From the NCBI GenBank assembly GCA_018376535.1, contig JAHABC010000003.1:62001-126000 (forward strand): 64,000 bases of DNA, in the 5' to 3' direction. Every line of letters starts with the position of its first letter. Within the stretch, counting starts at the first letter, position 1. Below the pieces are notes generated by a model. The model was given only the letters and a program-made list of their open reading frames with translations, ran no database searches and was not told the DNA's origin. The stretch is from Ruminococcus sp. Lineage in GTDB: Bacteria > Bacillota > Clostridia > Oscillospirales > Ruminococcaceae. Below are positions 34,954-44,081 of this stretch, piece after piece. The position numbers were made by a program, and so were the translations under genes.

Positions 34954-35799
34954 TTATTTAATGGTATCTATACGCATTGAGATATCAAAACACTTAACCG
35001 AGTGAGTTAATGCTCCTAAAGATATAATATCTACACCAGTTTGAGCAACTTCTCTAATATTTTGAGCAGTAATATTTCCAGATGCCTCAAGTTTAGCTTT
35101 ACCATCTACAAACTTAACACATTCAGCCATCTGTTCACAAGACATATTATCTAACATGATAACGTCAGCACCAGCAGATAGAGCCTCTTTTAATTCGTCC
35201 ATGGTACGAACTTCCACTTCTATTTTAACCATGTGACCAATCTTACCTCTTAGAGCTTGTACGGCTGGAGTAATTCCACCATAGGCATCTATATGATTAT
35301 CTTTTAACATAGCACCATCGGATAGGTTGTATCTATGATTTTTACCTCCACCTACAGTAACGGCATACTTTTGCAATGCTCTTAACCCTGGTAGAGTTTT
35401 TCTGGTATCGGTGATTTGAGCGTTAGTTCCTTGAACTAGTTCGACACACTTATTAGTAGCAGTGGCAATACCTGACATATGTTGCAAGATGTTCAAAGCA
35501 GTTCTTTCGCCTTTTAATAGAGTGGCTGTATTACCTTTCATTCTGGCAATGATATCGCCCTTCTTTACTTTAGTACCATCTTGAATTAAGATATCAAAAT
35601 CCACATCATTTCCGACTATTTCAAAGACACGTTTAGCTATCTCGATACCACAAAGAACTCCAGTATCTTTAGCGACATAGTAAGCATTACTAGTATGTCC
35701 TTCTGGAATTAGATAGTCAGTAGTAACATCCAAGTAGTTTATATCTTCTGCGATAGCAGTATTTATAATATTATCTATATAATTTTTAGTCAATTTCAT
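34954..35799 (-). CDS. nadC: Nicotinate-nucleotide pyrophosphorylase (quinolinate phosphoribosyltransferase)
   Basis: The 281-residue enzyme joins quinolinate and PRPP to nicotinate mononucleotide. It has the expected N-terminal domain and barrel motifs (LLKGERTALNILQHMSGIAT, TRKTLPGLR, GGGKNHRYNL). It follows nadB by 13 bases. Confidence 0.96.
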   Translation of the reverse strand: MKLTKNYIDNIINTAIAEDINYLDVTTDYLIPEGHTSNAYYVAKDTGVLCGIEIAKRVFEIVGNDVDFDILIQDGTKVKKGDIIARMKGNTATLLKGERTALNILQHMSGIATATNKCVELVQGTNAQITDTRKTLPGLRALQKYAVTVGGGKNHRYNLSDGAMLKDNHIDAYGGITPAVQALRGKIGHMVKIEVEVRTMDELKEALSAGADVIMLDNMSCEQMAECVKFVDGKAKLEASGNITAQNIREVAQTGVDIISLGALTHSVKCFDISMRIDTIK

Positions 35800-35812
35800 T
35801 AAAAAGTACCTC

Positions 35813-37267
35813 CTAAATGACTTCTTTTAGAATTAAGTATGCCATAGTAACTAAAGATTTAGCTTCCACATAGTCGCTATCTATTATGAAGTTACCCTCT
35901 GCCAATAACTTTTTGAGTTCTTTAATACGTTCAAATCCTTCAACGGCAGATTTCTTATCTGGGATAACAAAGTAACTCTTTTGCATAATGTGTCTAACTT
36001 CTGTTCTAATACCATGAGGAATCTTAACGGCATCTTTAGGTTGAACGAACTCATACTGTTCAAAAGTTTTAGGAGCGTTAGATATCTTAGAGTTGATATC
36101 ACCCGCACCACGTCTTGAAAATACTAGAGCCTCTAACAATGAGTTACTTGCTAAACGATTGTTTCCATGTACACCAGTATGCGAACACTCACCTACTGCA
36201 TATAGATTGTTTATTTTAGTTCTAGCAAAGCTATCCACATTTATGCCACCCATTAGATAGTGTTGACATGGATATATAGGTATTCTATCCTTAGTTAAGT
36301 CGTAGCCTTGTTCTAAAAGATTTTTATATATCATAGGGAAACGATTTTTAATAAACTCAGGGTCTTTATGGGAAATATCAAGATAAAAGTCTGAGGAGTT
36401 TGTCTTTTTACTTTCCATCATAATGGCATGAGATACTACATCTCTAGGAGCAAGTTCAAGACGGTCATCATAGTTTTGCATAAATCTTTCGCCGTTGCAG
36501 TTCAATAGATATGCTCCCTCACCCCTTACAGATTCGGAGATTAAAAAACATTCTCTAGTATGCTTATTATTGAAAGCTGTTGGGTGGAACTGTATAAAAC
36601 TCAAATTTTTTATATCTGCACCAAGTTCATAAGCCATCATGATGCCGTTACCAGTAGCAATAGCAGAGTTGGTAGTATACTCATACAATCTACCGATACC
36701 ACCAGTGGCTAAAATTAAAAAGTGACAGTTATATGTAGTATGCACATCATCTTTAAGGATATCTGTTGAAAAACCTGTAGACGTTTTCTTAATGTTACAT
36801 AGTAGAGCATTATCCATAATAGTAACATTATCCATAGTTTGAACCTTTGCTAGAAGTTTTTTAACTACTTCAAAGCCAGTGGCATCTTTATGATGGAATA
36901 TTCTATTTTTAGAATGTCCACCCTCTAAAGTTCTATGTAGAGTGCCATCTGGATTTTTATCGAAATCCACCCCTAATTGGATTATATGTTCAATATCTTT
37001 ACAAGCCTCGCTTACTAATATATGAACTGTATCGATATTATTTTTAAAACCACCAGCAATAAGAGTATCGTTTTGATGTAGACTTATATCATCATTAGGA
37101 GATTTATATACTCCAGCAATACCACCTTGTGCCAACGCAGAGTTACACAAAGTAAGCTCGTTTTTAGAAATAAGAAGTACTTTAAGACTAGGGTCTAGGC
37201 TTATTGCAGAATATAAACCACTCGCACCAGTACCCACAATAATGACATCATAATTGTTTTGTATCAT
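35813..37267 (-). CDS. nadB: L-aspartate oxidase
   Basis: The 484-residue flavoenzyme oxidises aspartate to iminoaspartate, the first step to NAD. It has the FAD motif GTGASGLYSA and the succinate dehydrogenase/aspartate oxidase features (LAQGGIAG, GGHSKNRIFHHKDATG, QFHPTAF). No nadA gene is found beside it, although the next step needs quinolinate synthase. Two inverted arms upstream (37300-37329) may be an operator. Confidence 0.95.
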   Translation of the reverse strand: MIQNNYDVIIVGTGASGLYSAISLDPSLKVLLISKNELTLCNSALAQGGIAGVYKSPNDDISLHQNDTLIAGGFKNNIDTVHILVSEACKDIEHIIQLGVDFDKNPDGTLHRTLEGGHSKNRIFHHKDATGFEVVKKLLAKVQTMDNVTIMDNALLCNIKKTSTGFSTDILKDDVHTTYNCHFLILATGGIGRLYEYTTNSAIATGNGIMMAYELGADIKNLSFIQFHPTAFNNKHTRECFLISESVRGEGAYLLNCNGERFMQNYDDRLELAPRDVVSHAIMMESKKTNSSDFYLDISHKDPEFIKNRFPMIYKNLLEQGYDLTKDRIPIYPCQHYLMGGINVDSFARTKINNLYAVGECSHTGVHGNNRLASNSLLEALVFSRRGAGDINSKISNAPKTFEQYEFVQPKDAVKIPHGIRTEVRHIMQKSYFVIPDKKSAVEGFERIKELKKLLAEGNFIIDSDYVEAKSLVTMAYLILKEVI

Positions 37268-37299
37268 AACTATTCTTTCCTTTACTTACATTTAAATAT

Positions 37300-37329
37300 A
37301 TTGTATGGAAACTAAATATAGCATACAAT
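37300..37329 (-). promoter_or_regulatory. ATTGTATG inverted repeat before nadB
   Basis: ATTGTATG and CATACAAT are separated by 14 bases, about 35 bases before the nadB start and just downstream of a TATAAT at about 37331-37336. It may be the operator of a niacin-responsive repressor, which often controls nadB-nadC in Firmicutes, but the motif was not matched to a known consensus. Confidence 0.45.
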
Positions 37330-37468
37330 TGATATTATATTAAGTATATCACACAATTATGAATTTTTTATTAACAAGGCTCGTAAAAATACAAAAATTC
37401 AAGTTTTTAGATATATTGTAGATGTTTAATAAAAAAAAATGTATAATATGTGTATAAAATATCATAAA

Positions 37469-37497
37469 AGATGGCTCACCATAACAGTGAGCCATCT
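37469..37497 (-). terminator. Terminator of the GH48 gene
   Basis: On the minus strand AGATGGCTCAC pairs with GTGAGCCATCT over a seven-base loop, followed by a T-rich run (TTTATGATATTTTAT). It lies about 35 bases after the stop codon. Confidence 0.8.
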
Positions 37498-37530
37498 ATA
37501 TTAAACTTAATTATAATACTATACTAAATA

Positions 37531-40425
37531 TTAGTTAGCAGAGTTAGGACCTAAATCATCAATTAGACCTAGTAGATATTTCTTAAGTTTTAGTAAGTCG
37601 TTAGACTTAACGTTACCATCATGAGTAACATCTACGTTCTTTAGACCTTGTTCTGGGAAGTCAGTTGGAGCTTCAGCTAAACCTATTAAGTACTTCTTTA
37701 ATAGAAGTAGGTCGTTAGATTTAACGTTACCATCACAGTTTATATCACCCCAAACGATGTCATCGTCTGGTACAGAAGAAGTTGAAGTAGTTGTAGCCTC
37801 AGTAGTATTGGAAGTTGAAGTAGTTGTAGCTTCAGTAGTAACAGTAGTTTCAGTAGTAGTTTCAGTTACAGTAACAGTAATAGTATCAGTAGAACCGTTC
37901 TTACCAGTAACAGTAATAGTTGCAGTACCAGGTTTAACACCAGTTACATTACCTTTTGAATCAACCTTAGCGATAGAATCATCGGAAGAAGTGAAGTCAC
38001 TAGCATCACCAGTAAAATCTAACTTCTTATTTTCGCCAACTTCGATTTCTATGCTATCATCTTTAAACTTAACATCATCTTCAACAGGATTCTCAGAAGT
38101 TGGGTCTGGAGTTAGGTTAGGGAATAGAGTAGCCATAACACCATTAGCCATTAGAGCGTCACCTTCGTGCCAGAATCTGTGGTAAGTCCAAGTTACATCG
38201 CCAACGTTACCGCTGTCATAACCTTCCTTAAGTCTAGCGTAGTCAGGGTCATTTTCATAAGAAGTACGTAGGCTGAAGAATGTAGCACCATTTTCAATCT
38301 TATCGCCGTTAGGCATTGTACCACTGTAGCTAGTAGGAATGTATACGCTTTGTTCAAAGAAACGAGTTAGGTTACTATTAGTATCAACCATAGTTAGACC
38401 GATATCATCACGGCAAGTAGCCCATTGATAGTCAATCATCTTCTTAGCGTAACCTAGAGCCTTTTCGCCAACATCACTAGATGCGATTAACTCATCAGCA
38501 GTCTTAGTAGTGTTAGTATCTACGCCCTTAGCAGCAGCATAGTAGATTAATCCGTTTGCCCAAGATGCTGTAGAACCAACTTCTTGACCGTAACCTTCGA
38601 TTTCACAAGTTAGGTCGGAGTTTTGTTGTACAGAACCTGTCCAAGTTTCAGGTTGACCGTGCCAAATTAATGAAGATGGAATAGCCCAAGCCTTAGTCTT
38701 ATCGCCAGTGAATGTAGTACCACTGAACTTTTCAAGAGTAGAAACAGCCTCATCGTCAAACTTGATGTTTTCAAGTGACCATTCAACCCATCTATCCATG
38801 ATTTGAGCACAAGCATCTTCAACAGACATACCAGCAACAGTAATGCCACTCTTATCGCCTAGTTGAGCAACATCGTAGTAAAGTTCAGCAATACGTTGTA
38901 GAGCCCAAACTTGGTTACCAATCCAGTGGTTAGAACCTGGGTCTTCATAAACTGGGTGTTCTAGATAAATCATATCATAGAAAGTAGAAGTAATTAACTT
39001 GTTGCTATCACCTCTTGGATTGCCGTTGCTATCTGGGTCAGCAGTGTATGTATAACCGTTAGAGTAATCTTCATAACGACCATGTAGTGAGTTTGTAGCA
39101 CCACCAGCAATTGGACCGTTTGCAGATTGTAACCATAGATAGAATTCAAGTTGTCTTTGTAGAGAAGTCTTGTAGTCTTCTGTAGCATTTTCAGCCTTCA
39201 TAGCAGAGTTTAATTCGCTATCAGCTAATAGAGCATATGCTGCTAATGGGTTTTGATAGAATTCGTGAGCGTGAGAACAACCAATTTGCCATGCCCAGCT
39301 ACCATCTAAAGCACCACCCCAAGATGTATACCAGTTTCTTAGGTAGTGTGCTGATTCATAACCTGTAGATGGGTCACTCTTAGTAGTAGTCTTGCTAATC
39401 TTCTTGTAGTACTTATCAAAGAAGTTGTTTCTTAGTTCGTCACCCATCTTACCAGCTAGAGTAACTACAGAACTATCGCTAACACCCCATCTAATAGCAT
39501 TGTGAACACCTTGGATAGCACGGTCTTCAGCGTCAGGAGCATTAGTATAAGCGTATTGCTTAGCAACGTTAGTATCTGTATTAAATATACCACCCTTAAT
39601 ACCTTGGTTAGGATTACCATACTTTAATTCTTCAACGCAACCAAATGGAACAGTTTCCCAACAAGATTCGTGTTCACCACGTTGGAATGTATTGATAAAT
39701 GTAAAGCTACCACTTTCAGTACCAGGAGTAGCACCACCGAAACCATACCAGTCATTAACGTCTGCTAACCAGTGTAATAGATATAGACCACTATCACTTG
39801 AATAAGCATTAGCAAAGTAAGTTTGGATTGGGTTTACACCAGTATTCCAAGCTTCTGCTCCACGTGGACAATCTTCTGGTTCATCAAATTCGTCACAATA
39901 TTGAGCAGATAAGCCACCTGCTTTAGCTTTTTCCCAGAAACTAGTTTGAACTGTAGGAACCATAGTTTCCATGTTGCTCCAAGCAGTCTTTAGTTCACTA
40001 GAAGATGATGGTGCATTTTCGGAAGTAGTTAACTTGTTATTAACAATGTTATCTCTCATAGCAGCTATCCATACTAAGTAGGACATAGCTTCAGAAGTAG
40101 TTTCGTGACCGTAGTCAGGAGCTTCAACGTTAAGAGTTTCTACGCAGTGGTAAGGAATTTGTTTACCATCTTGTGAACTTAGGTAGCCATTTTCCACACC
40201 TTCTTCAATAACGTCAGCATATAAAGACATAAATCTGTTAGCATAAGTATCATCGCCATACTTTTCAGCCTTAGTTCTAGGTTCAAAAACGCCATGTTGG
40301 GAACCGTTTTGACCAGCACCTTCAGTTTTAGCAGCGTCAGCAGTAATTGGTGCTACTGCAGATGCAACCATGCATAGTGACATAGCAAAAGTTAAAGTGT
40401 TTCTAACCTTTTTAGATAAAAACAT
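37531..40425 (-). CDS. GH48 processive cellulase with Big2-like domain and dockerin
   Basis: This 964-residue secreted enzyme is the reducing-end exo-cellulase typical of cellulosomes. A signal peptide covers about residues 1-32. The GH48 domain (about 40-775) has the VEAPDYGHETTSEA motif with the proton donor E112. A Big2-like Ig domain (about 785-855), a Thr-rich linker (TTETTVTTEATTTSTS) and a type I dockerin (about 892-955) follow. Both dockerin loops are complete (DINCDGNVKSND and DVTHDGNVKSND), with Ser-Asn at the recognition positions. It should process crystalline cellulose when docked to a scaffoldin, which is not in the window. It has its own promoter and terminator. Confidence 0.97.
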   Translation of the reverse strand: MFLSKKVRNTLTFAMSLCMVASAVAPITADAAKTEGAGQNGSQHGVFEPRTKAEKYGDDTYANRFMSLYADVIEEGVENGYLSSQDGKQIPYHCVETLNVEAPDYGHETTSEAMSYLVWIAAMRDNIVNNKLTTSENAPSSSSELKTAWSNMETMVPTVQTSFWEKAKAGGLSAQYCDEFDEPEDCPRGAEAWNTGVNPIQTYFANAYSSDSGLYLLHWLADVNDWYGFGGATPGTESGSFTFINTFQRGEHESCWETVPFGCVEELKYGNPNQGIKGGIFNTDTNVAKQYAYTNAPDAEDRAIQGVHNAIRWGVSDSSVVTLAGKMGDELRNNFFDKYYKKISKTTTKSDPSTGYESAHYLRNWYTSWGGALDGSWAWQIGCSHAHEFYQNPLAAYALLADSELNSAMKAENATEDYKTSLQRQLEFYLWLQSANGPIAGGATNSLHGRYEDYSNGYTYTADPDSNGNPRGDSNKLITSTFYDMIYLEHPVYEDPGSNHWIGNQVWALQRIAELYYDVAQLGDKSGITVAGMSVEDACAQIMDRWVEWSLENIKFDDEAVSTLEKFSGTTFTGDKTKAWAIPSSLIWHGQPETWTGSVQQNSDLTCEIEGYGQEVGSTASWANGLIYYAAAKGVDTNTTKTADELIASSDVGEKALGYAKKMIDYQWATCRDDIGLTMVDTNSNLTRFFEQSVYIPTSYSGTMPNGDKIENGATFFSLRTSYENDPDYARLKEGYDSGNVGDVTWTYHRFWHEGDALMANGVMATLFPNLTPDPTSENPVEDDVKFKDDSIEIEVGENKKLDFTGDASDFTSSDDSIAKVDSKGNVTGVKPGTATITVTGKNGSTDTITVTVTETTTETTVTTEATTTSTSNTTEATTTSTSSVPDDDIVWGDINCDGNVKSNDLLLLKKYLIGLAEAPTDFPEQGLKNVDVTHDGNVKSNDLLKLKKYLLGLIDDLGPNSAN

Positions 40426-40469
40426 AACTAAAATTCTCCTCTCGAAATAAAAAGTTATAATAATACAAC

Positions 40470-40491
40470 TTTAAGTACTTAAGCACTTAAA
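40470..40491 (-). promoter_or_regulatory. Inverted repeat in the GH48 leader
   Basis: TTTAAGT and ACTTAAA flank eight bases between the GH48 promoter and its start codon. The transcript leader is about 110 bases long. It may be an operator or a leader hairpin. Confidence 0.4.
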
Positions 40492-40543
40492 TATTACTTT
40501 TCACAAAAAAAGCACATAACGAGCATATTTTTTGCACATTTTA

Positions 40544-40572
40544 ATTTTAACCTACATTTGATAATTTGTCAA
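40544..40572 (-). promoter_or_regulatory. Promoter of the GH48 gene
   Basis: On the minus strand -35 TTGACA (40567-40572), a 17-bp spacer and -10 TAAAAT (40544-40549). It lies about 120 bases before the start codon, so the mRNA has a long leader. Confidence 0.8.
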
Positions 40573-40843
40573 CTACTACAATTAGACAATCTTTACTAAA
40601 GTTATTTGTGCAACATAACCAAAAACGTTGTTATATTTTAGTTGAAATCGATTTCTTAAACGTTTAAATTCTCAAAAAGAGTCCAATTTTTATTAATTTC
40701 GTCAAATGTATAGCTAACATTCACATAAAATACACAATCTTTTAATACTATTTAGAACAGATATTTATTATTCTATAAAAAGTGTTTTTTAAATCCTCTC
40801 AATTTGTACAAAAAGCACTAAAAAAGTTGAATTTTTTAAATTT
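40573..40843. other. Gene-free upstream region between GH48 and ABC operon
   Basis: About 270 bases between the divergent promoters hold no gene. A 12-bp perfect palindrome TTAAACGTTTAA at 40656-40667 has the central CG and symmetry of a LacI-family operator and lies about 85 bases upstream of the GH48 -35 box. The rest is AT-rich without clear structure. Confidence 0.45.
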
Positions 40844-40881
40844 GTTCATAACGTGTTCATAATTATTTGTAATAATATAAT
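40844..40881 (+). promoter_or_regulatory. ABC operon promoter region with 11-bp-spaced direct repeats
   Basis: GTTCATAA occurs at 40844-40851 and 40855-40862, an 11-base repeat period, just before a -10 TATAAT at 40876-40881. There is no good -35 box. Direct repeats on one helical turn in place of a -35 box are typical sites for OmpR-type response regulators, suggesting activated transcription. Confidence 0.5.
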
Positions 40882-40919
40882 GGATAGTTTTTTTATTGAA
40901 AGGAGCGTACCCATCAACT

Positions 40920-41852
40920 ATGATTGAAGTTCAAAATTTAATCAAAAATTATGGAAATATTCAGGCTGTAAAAAACATTAGCTTTACTGTTAATAAAAAT
41001 GAAGTTTTAGGATTTTTAGGTCCTAATGGTGCTGGAAAATCTACTACTATGAATATGATTGTAGGATATCTACCTATGACTTCTGGTACTATAAAGATTA
41101 ACGGCATAGATATTTCCGAAAATCCTAAAGAGGCTAAAAAGAATATCGGTTATCTACCCGAAATTCCACCTCTCTATCCAGATATGAAAGTTATTGAATA
41201 TCTAAAGTTTGTTGCTGGTATAAAGGGCATCAAAAAACAAGATAGAGCTTTTCAAATCGATAGAGCAATGTCACGTTTAAAGATTACTGATAAGAAAAAT
41301 CGAGTTATTAAAAATCTTTCTAAGGGCTACAAGCAAAGAGTAGGTTTTGCTCAAGCACTTCTAGGCGACCCTAAGGTTATAATCTTAGATGAACCTACCG
41401 TCGGCTTAGACCCTAGCCAAACTAAAGAAGTTAGAGATTTAATTAAAAAACTCGGTAAAGACCATACTATTATATTCAGTTCTCATATTCTTTCGGAGGT
41501 AAATGCCGTTGCCGACAGAATTTTAATCATAAATAACGGCGAAATTAAGGCTCAAGATACCACTAATAATTTAGAAGTAGATAGAAATGAAGTCATTCTA
41601 AAACTGGATATAGAGGGCGACAAGAATAAGACTTCTGAAGTTCTTAAATCTATTGATGGCTTTATAGATATATTGGATACTGTTGAAGTATCTGATGGTG
41701 TTTACTCTTATAAAGTATCTGTAGCCGATGACAGCGTTAGAAAGTCTATAGTTTCTAAACTTACTATGGAAGATTTATCTATTGTGGAAATAACCACCAT
41801 GAAACGTAGCCTCGAAGATGTCTTTCTCGATGTTACTAGCAAAAAAGATTAA
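40920..41852 (+). CDS. GldA-like ABC transporter ATP-binding protein
   Basis: The 310-residue protein has a Walker A motif (GPNGAGKST), the signature NLSKGYKQRVG, Walker B (VIILDEPTVGLDP) and a C-terminal extension common in ABC-2 exporter ATPases. Together with the next three genes it matches the GldA-GldF-GldG-DUF4340 set found in many bacteria. The function outside gliding bacteria is unknown; export of a cell-surface compound is likely. The ATG at 40920 is 14 bases from AAAGGAG; an earlier TTG overlaps that site. Confidence 0.85.
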   Translation: MIEVQNLIKNYGNIQAVKNISFTVNKNEVLGFLGPNGAGKSTTMNMIVGYLPMTSGTIKINGIDISENPKEAKKNIGYLPEIPPLYPDMKVIEYLKFVAGIKGIKKQDRAFQIDRAMSRLKITDKKNRVIKNLSKGYKQRVGFAQALLGDPKVIILDEPTVGLDPSQTKEVRDLIKKLGKDHTIIFSSHILSEVNAVADRILIINNGEIKAQDTTNNLEVDRNEVILKLDIEGDKNKTSEVLKSIDGFIDILDTVEVSDGVYSYKVSVADDSVRKSIVSKLTMEDLSIVEITTMKRSLEDVFLDVTSKKD

Positions 41853-41878
41853 TATTTTACAGAAAGGATTTTTATATC

Positions 41879-42610
41879 ATGCTTTCGTTGTTGAAAAAAG
41901 AAGTACAATCGTACTTTTATTCACCTCTTGCCTACTGCATAATGGGAATATTTATATTTATATTCTCGCTCACCTTTGTAAACTGGATAACTAATCTACA
42001 AACTGTTAGATTTACTTTCTCATTTGCTAATATATTTTATAACTACTTCTACTACTTTATACTATTAATACCTGCCTTAACTATGAAATCTTTTGCAGAC
42101 GAACGCCGTTCTGGTACAGAGGTTCTATTGATGTCCACTCCGTTGAACGTATTTACTATAGTAATAGGTAAGTTCTTAGCTTTAGCTTTCGTTTACTTTA
42201 TTATGATGGTTTGTACTTTCGTATTTCCTTTGATAACTCTAGCCTATGGTAAAGTCATGTGGTCTAGTTTGATTTGCGGTTACATAGGATTTTTTATGTG
42301 GGGCTTGGTTTGCATATGTGTTGGAATGTTAGTATCCTCTTTTACTGAAAGTCAAATAATAGCTGCACTTCTTGGCGAAGTTTGTATGATTTGCTTACTA
42401 TTCGTTGATATAGTAAAAAATAATACTTTTATACAAGGTAAACTTCCTGCACTTTCTACATTCTTGAATTGGTTATCACCACAAGAAAGATTCTATAGTT
42501 TTTCACAAGGTGTATTGCGTCTATCTGATATTGTTTTCTACATTACTGTAATAGTAGTACTATTAGCTTGGACTATGCTATCGGTAGAAGCTAGAAGATA
42601 CAGAAAGTAA
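41879..42610 (+). CDS. GldF-like ABC-2 permease
   Basis: The 243-residue protein has six membrane helices and the ABC-2 pattern with PALTMKSFADERRSGTEVLL. It should form the membrane channel driven by the preceding ATPase. It starts 26 bases after it behind AAAGGA. Confidence 0.85.
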   Translation: MLSLLKKEVQSYFYSPLAYCIMGIFIFIFSLTFVNWITNLQTVRFTFSFANIFYNYFYYFILLIPALTMKSFADERRSGTEVLLMSTPLNVFTIVIGKFLALAFVYFIMMVCTFVFPLITLAYGKVMWSSLICGYIGFFMWGLVCICVGMLVSSFTESQIIAALLGEVCMICLLFVDIVKNNTFIQGKLPALSTFLNWLSPQERFYSFSQGVLRLSDIVFYITVIVVLLAWTMLSVEARRYRK

Positions 42611-42623
42611 GGAGGTATTATAC

Positions 42624-44081
42624 TTGAACAATAATGAAAAATCTAATAATAAAGTTGCTCATAAGTACAAGTTTACTAGAGCCTTTACTATAATAATGGC
42701 TATACTTATAGCTATAGTTATAATTCCTATTAATATGATAGTATCTAAATTAGATATTAAGTTTGATATGACTCCTAATAGAATATATTCTGCTAACCTA
42801 TCTAAGACCACGTTGGCTCTACTAGATAGCCTTAATGAAACTATTAACATCTACTTTGCCTACGACCTAGATGACTTAGTTGATGGTGACGACTATAACA
42901 CATTAATTCTTAAAAACGCTATCGAAAAGTATGGCGAACACCCTAATATCAATCTAATAACTGGATATCCTGATGATATGCCTGAAGTATATTCACAATT
43001 TTCCGACCTAACTATAAATACAGGTGATATTATAGTACAAGGTTCTAATACATATAAACAGATATCTTCTACTTCAATGTTCGTTTCCGAAACTACTGAA
43101 AGCACTAATACTACATCTTATTACTTTGTAGGTGAAAACTATATCACTGGAGCTATTCAATACGTTAAAGATGGCTTTGACCCTAGCATATGCTTCTTAA
43201 GAGGTCACGGAGAAATATCTACTAGTGAAAAGTTTAATACTCTAACTAATATGTTAGAAAGTTATAACTATCAAGTAAAAGATTTAAACCTATCTACTAG
43301 TGATATCCCAGAAGATTGCAAGATTATCATAGTTGCATCTCCTACTAGCGACTTCTCTACTGAAGAAACTTCTAAAATTAATGACTATCTAGCTAATGGC
43401 GGAAATATCGTATTTATGCTATCGCCTAATGATGATACTTCCGAAGTCTACAACAACATAAACAGCATAACTGGTACTTACGGCATATACATGGATTACG
43501 ATATAGTTAAAGAAACTGACGAAGATATGTATTATGCTGATGACCCTTATACTATAGGTTGCTATCTAAATACTGTAGATTGGAACTCCGAAGCTGAACA
43601 GTTCGTTGAAGAAGGTTACTACGCCGTTATGCCTCCTTCAAGAAGTTTCTACGCTCAATCCGATAGCGATAGCGTAACTGCTCAACCTTTAATATACACT
43701 ACTAATACTGCCGTTGGTGAACCTTATGGTATCGACGATTACGATACTATAACTAATGAAAGTCTAATATTGGCTGCCTATGCTGAAGATACTTCAAGAA
43801 ACAATTCTAAAATGTTAGTATTCGGTAACTCCGAATTTATTACCGATGAAATCTTTGAACAAGAATACACCGTTACAGCAGTATCCACACTTTTGAGCGG
43901 TCTTGCTTGGATGTACGATAGTTCTGTAGATATGGGCATCGCTGAACGTTCTTATCAATATGATTACATGGTTATAGACTCTCAAAGTAAAGGCTATGGC
44001 GTTCTTGCGATAATGCTATCTATACCAGTAATTATAATAGTAGTAGGTGTGGTTATCTGGATAAGGAGGAAAAACGCTTAA
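42624..44081 (+). CDS. GldG-like ABC transporter auxiliary protein
   Basis: The 485-residue protein has one N-terminal and one C-terminal membrane helix (IIMAILIAIVIIPINMIV and IMLSIPVIIIVVGVVIWI) around a large extracytoplasmic domain of the GldG/ABC_transp_aux type (YENYITGAIQYV-like region, LRGHGE). It starts at TTG 42624 behind GGAGG. Its stop overlaps the next gene start by one base. Confidence 0.82.
   Translation: MNNNEKSNNKVAHKYKFTRAFTIIMAILIAIVIIPINMIVSKLDIKFDMTPNRIYSANLSKTTLALLDSLNETINIYFAYDLDDLVDGDDYNTLILKNAIEKYGEHPNINLITGYPDDMPEVYSQFSDLTINTGDIIVQGSNTYKQISSTSMFVSETTESTNTTSYYFVGENYITGAIQYVKDGFDPSICFLRGHGEISTSEKFNTLTNMLESYNYQVKDLNLSTSDIPEDCKIIIVASPTSDFSTEETSKINDYLANGGNIVFMLSPNDDTSEVYNNINSITGTYGIYMDYDIVKETDEDMYYADDPYTIGCYLNTVDWNSEAEQFVEEGYYAVMPPSRSFYAQSDSDSVTAQPLIYTTNTAVGEPYGIDDYDTITNESLILAAYAEDTSRNNSKMLVFGNSEFITDEIFEQEYTVTAVSTLLSGLAWMYDSSVDMGIAERSYQYDYMVIDSQSKGYGVLAIMLSIPVIIIVVGVVIWIRRKNA

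Noticed and set aside
37757..38185. 142-codon plus-strand frame opposite the GH48 linker and Big2 region
   Set aside because: It is a Val/Ser-rich mirror of the Thr-rich linker codons, lacks a ribosome site and resembles no protein family.
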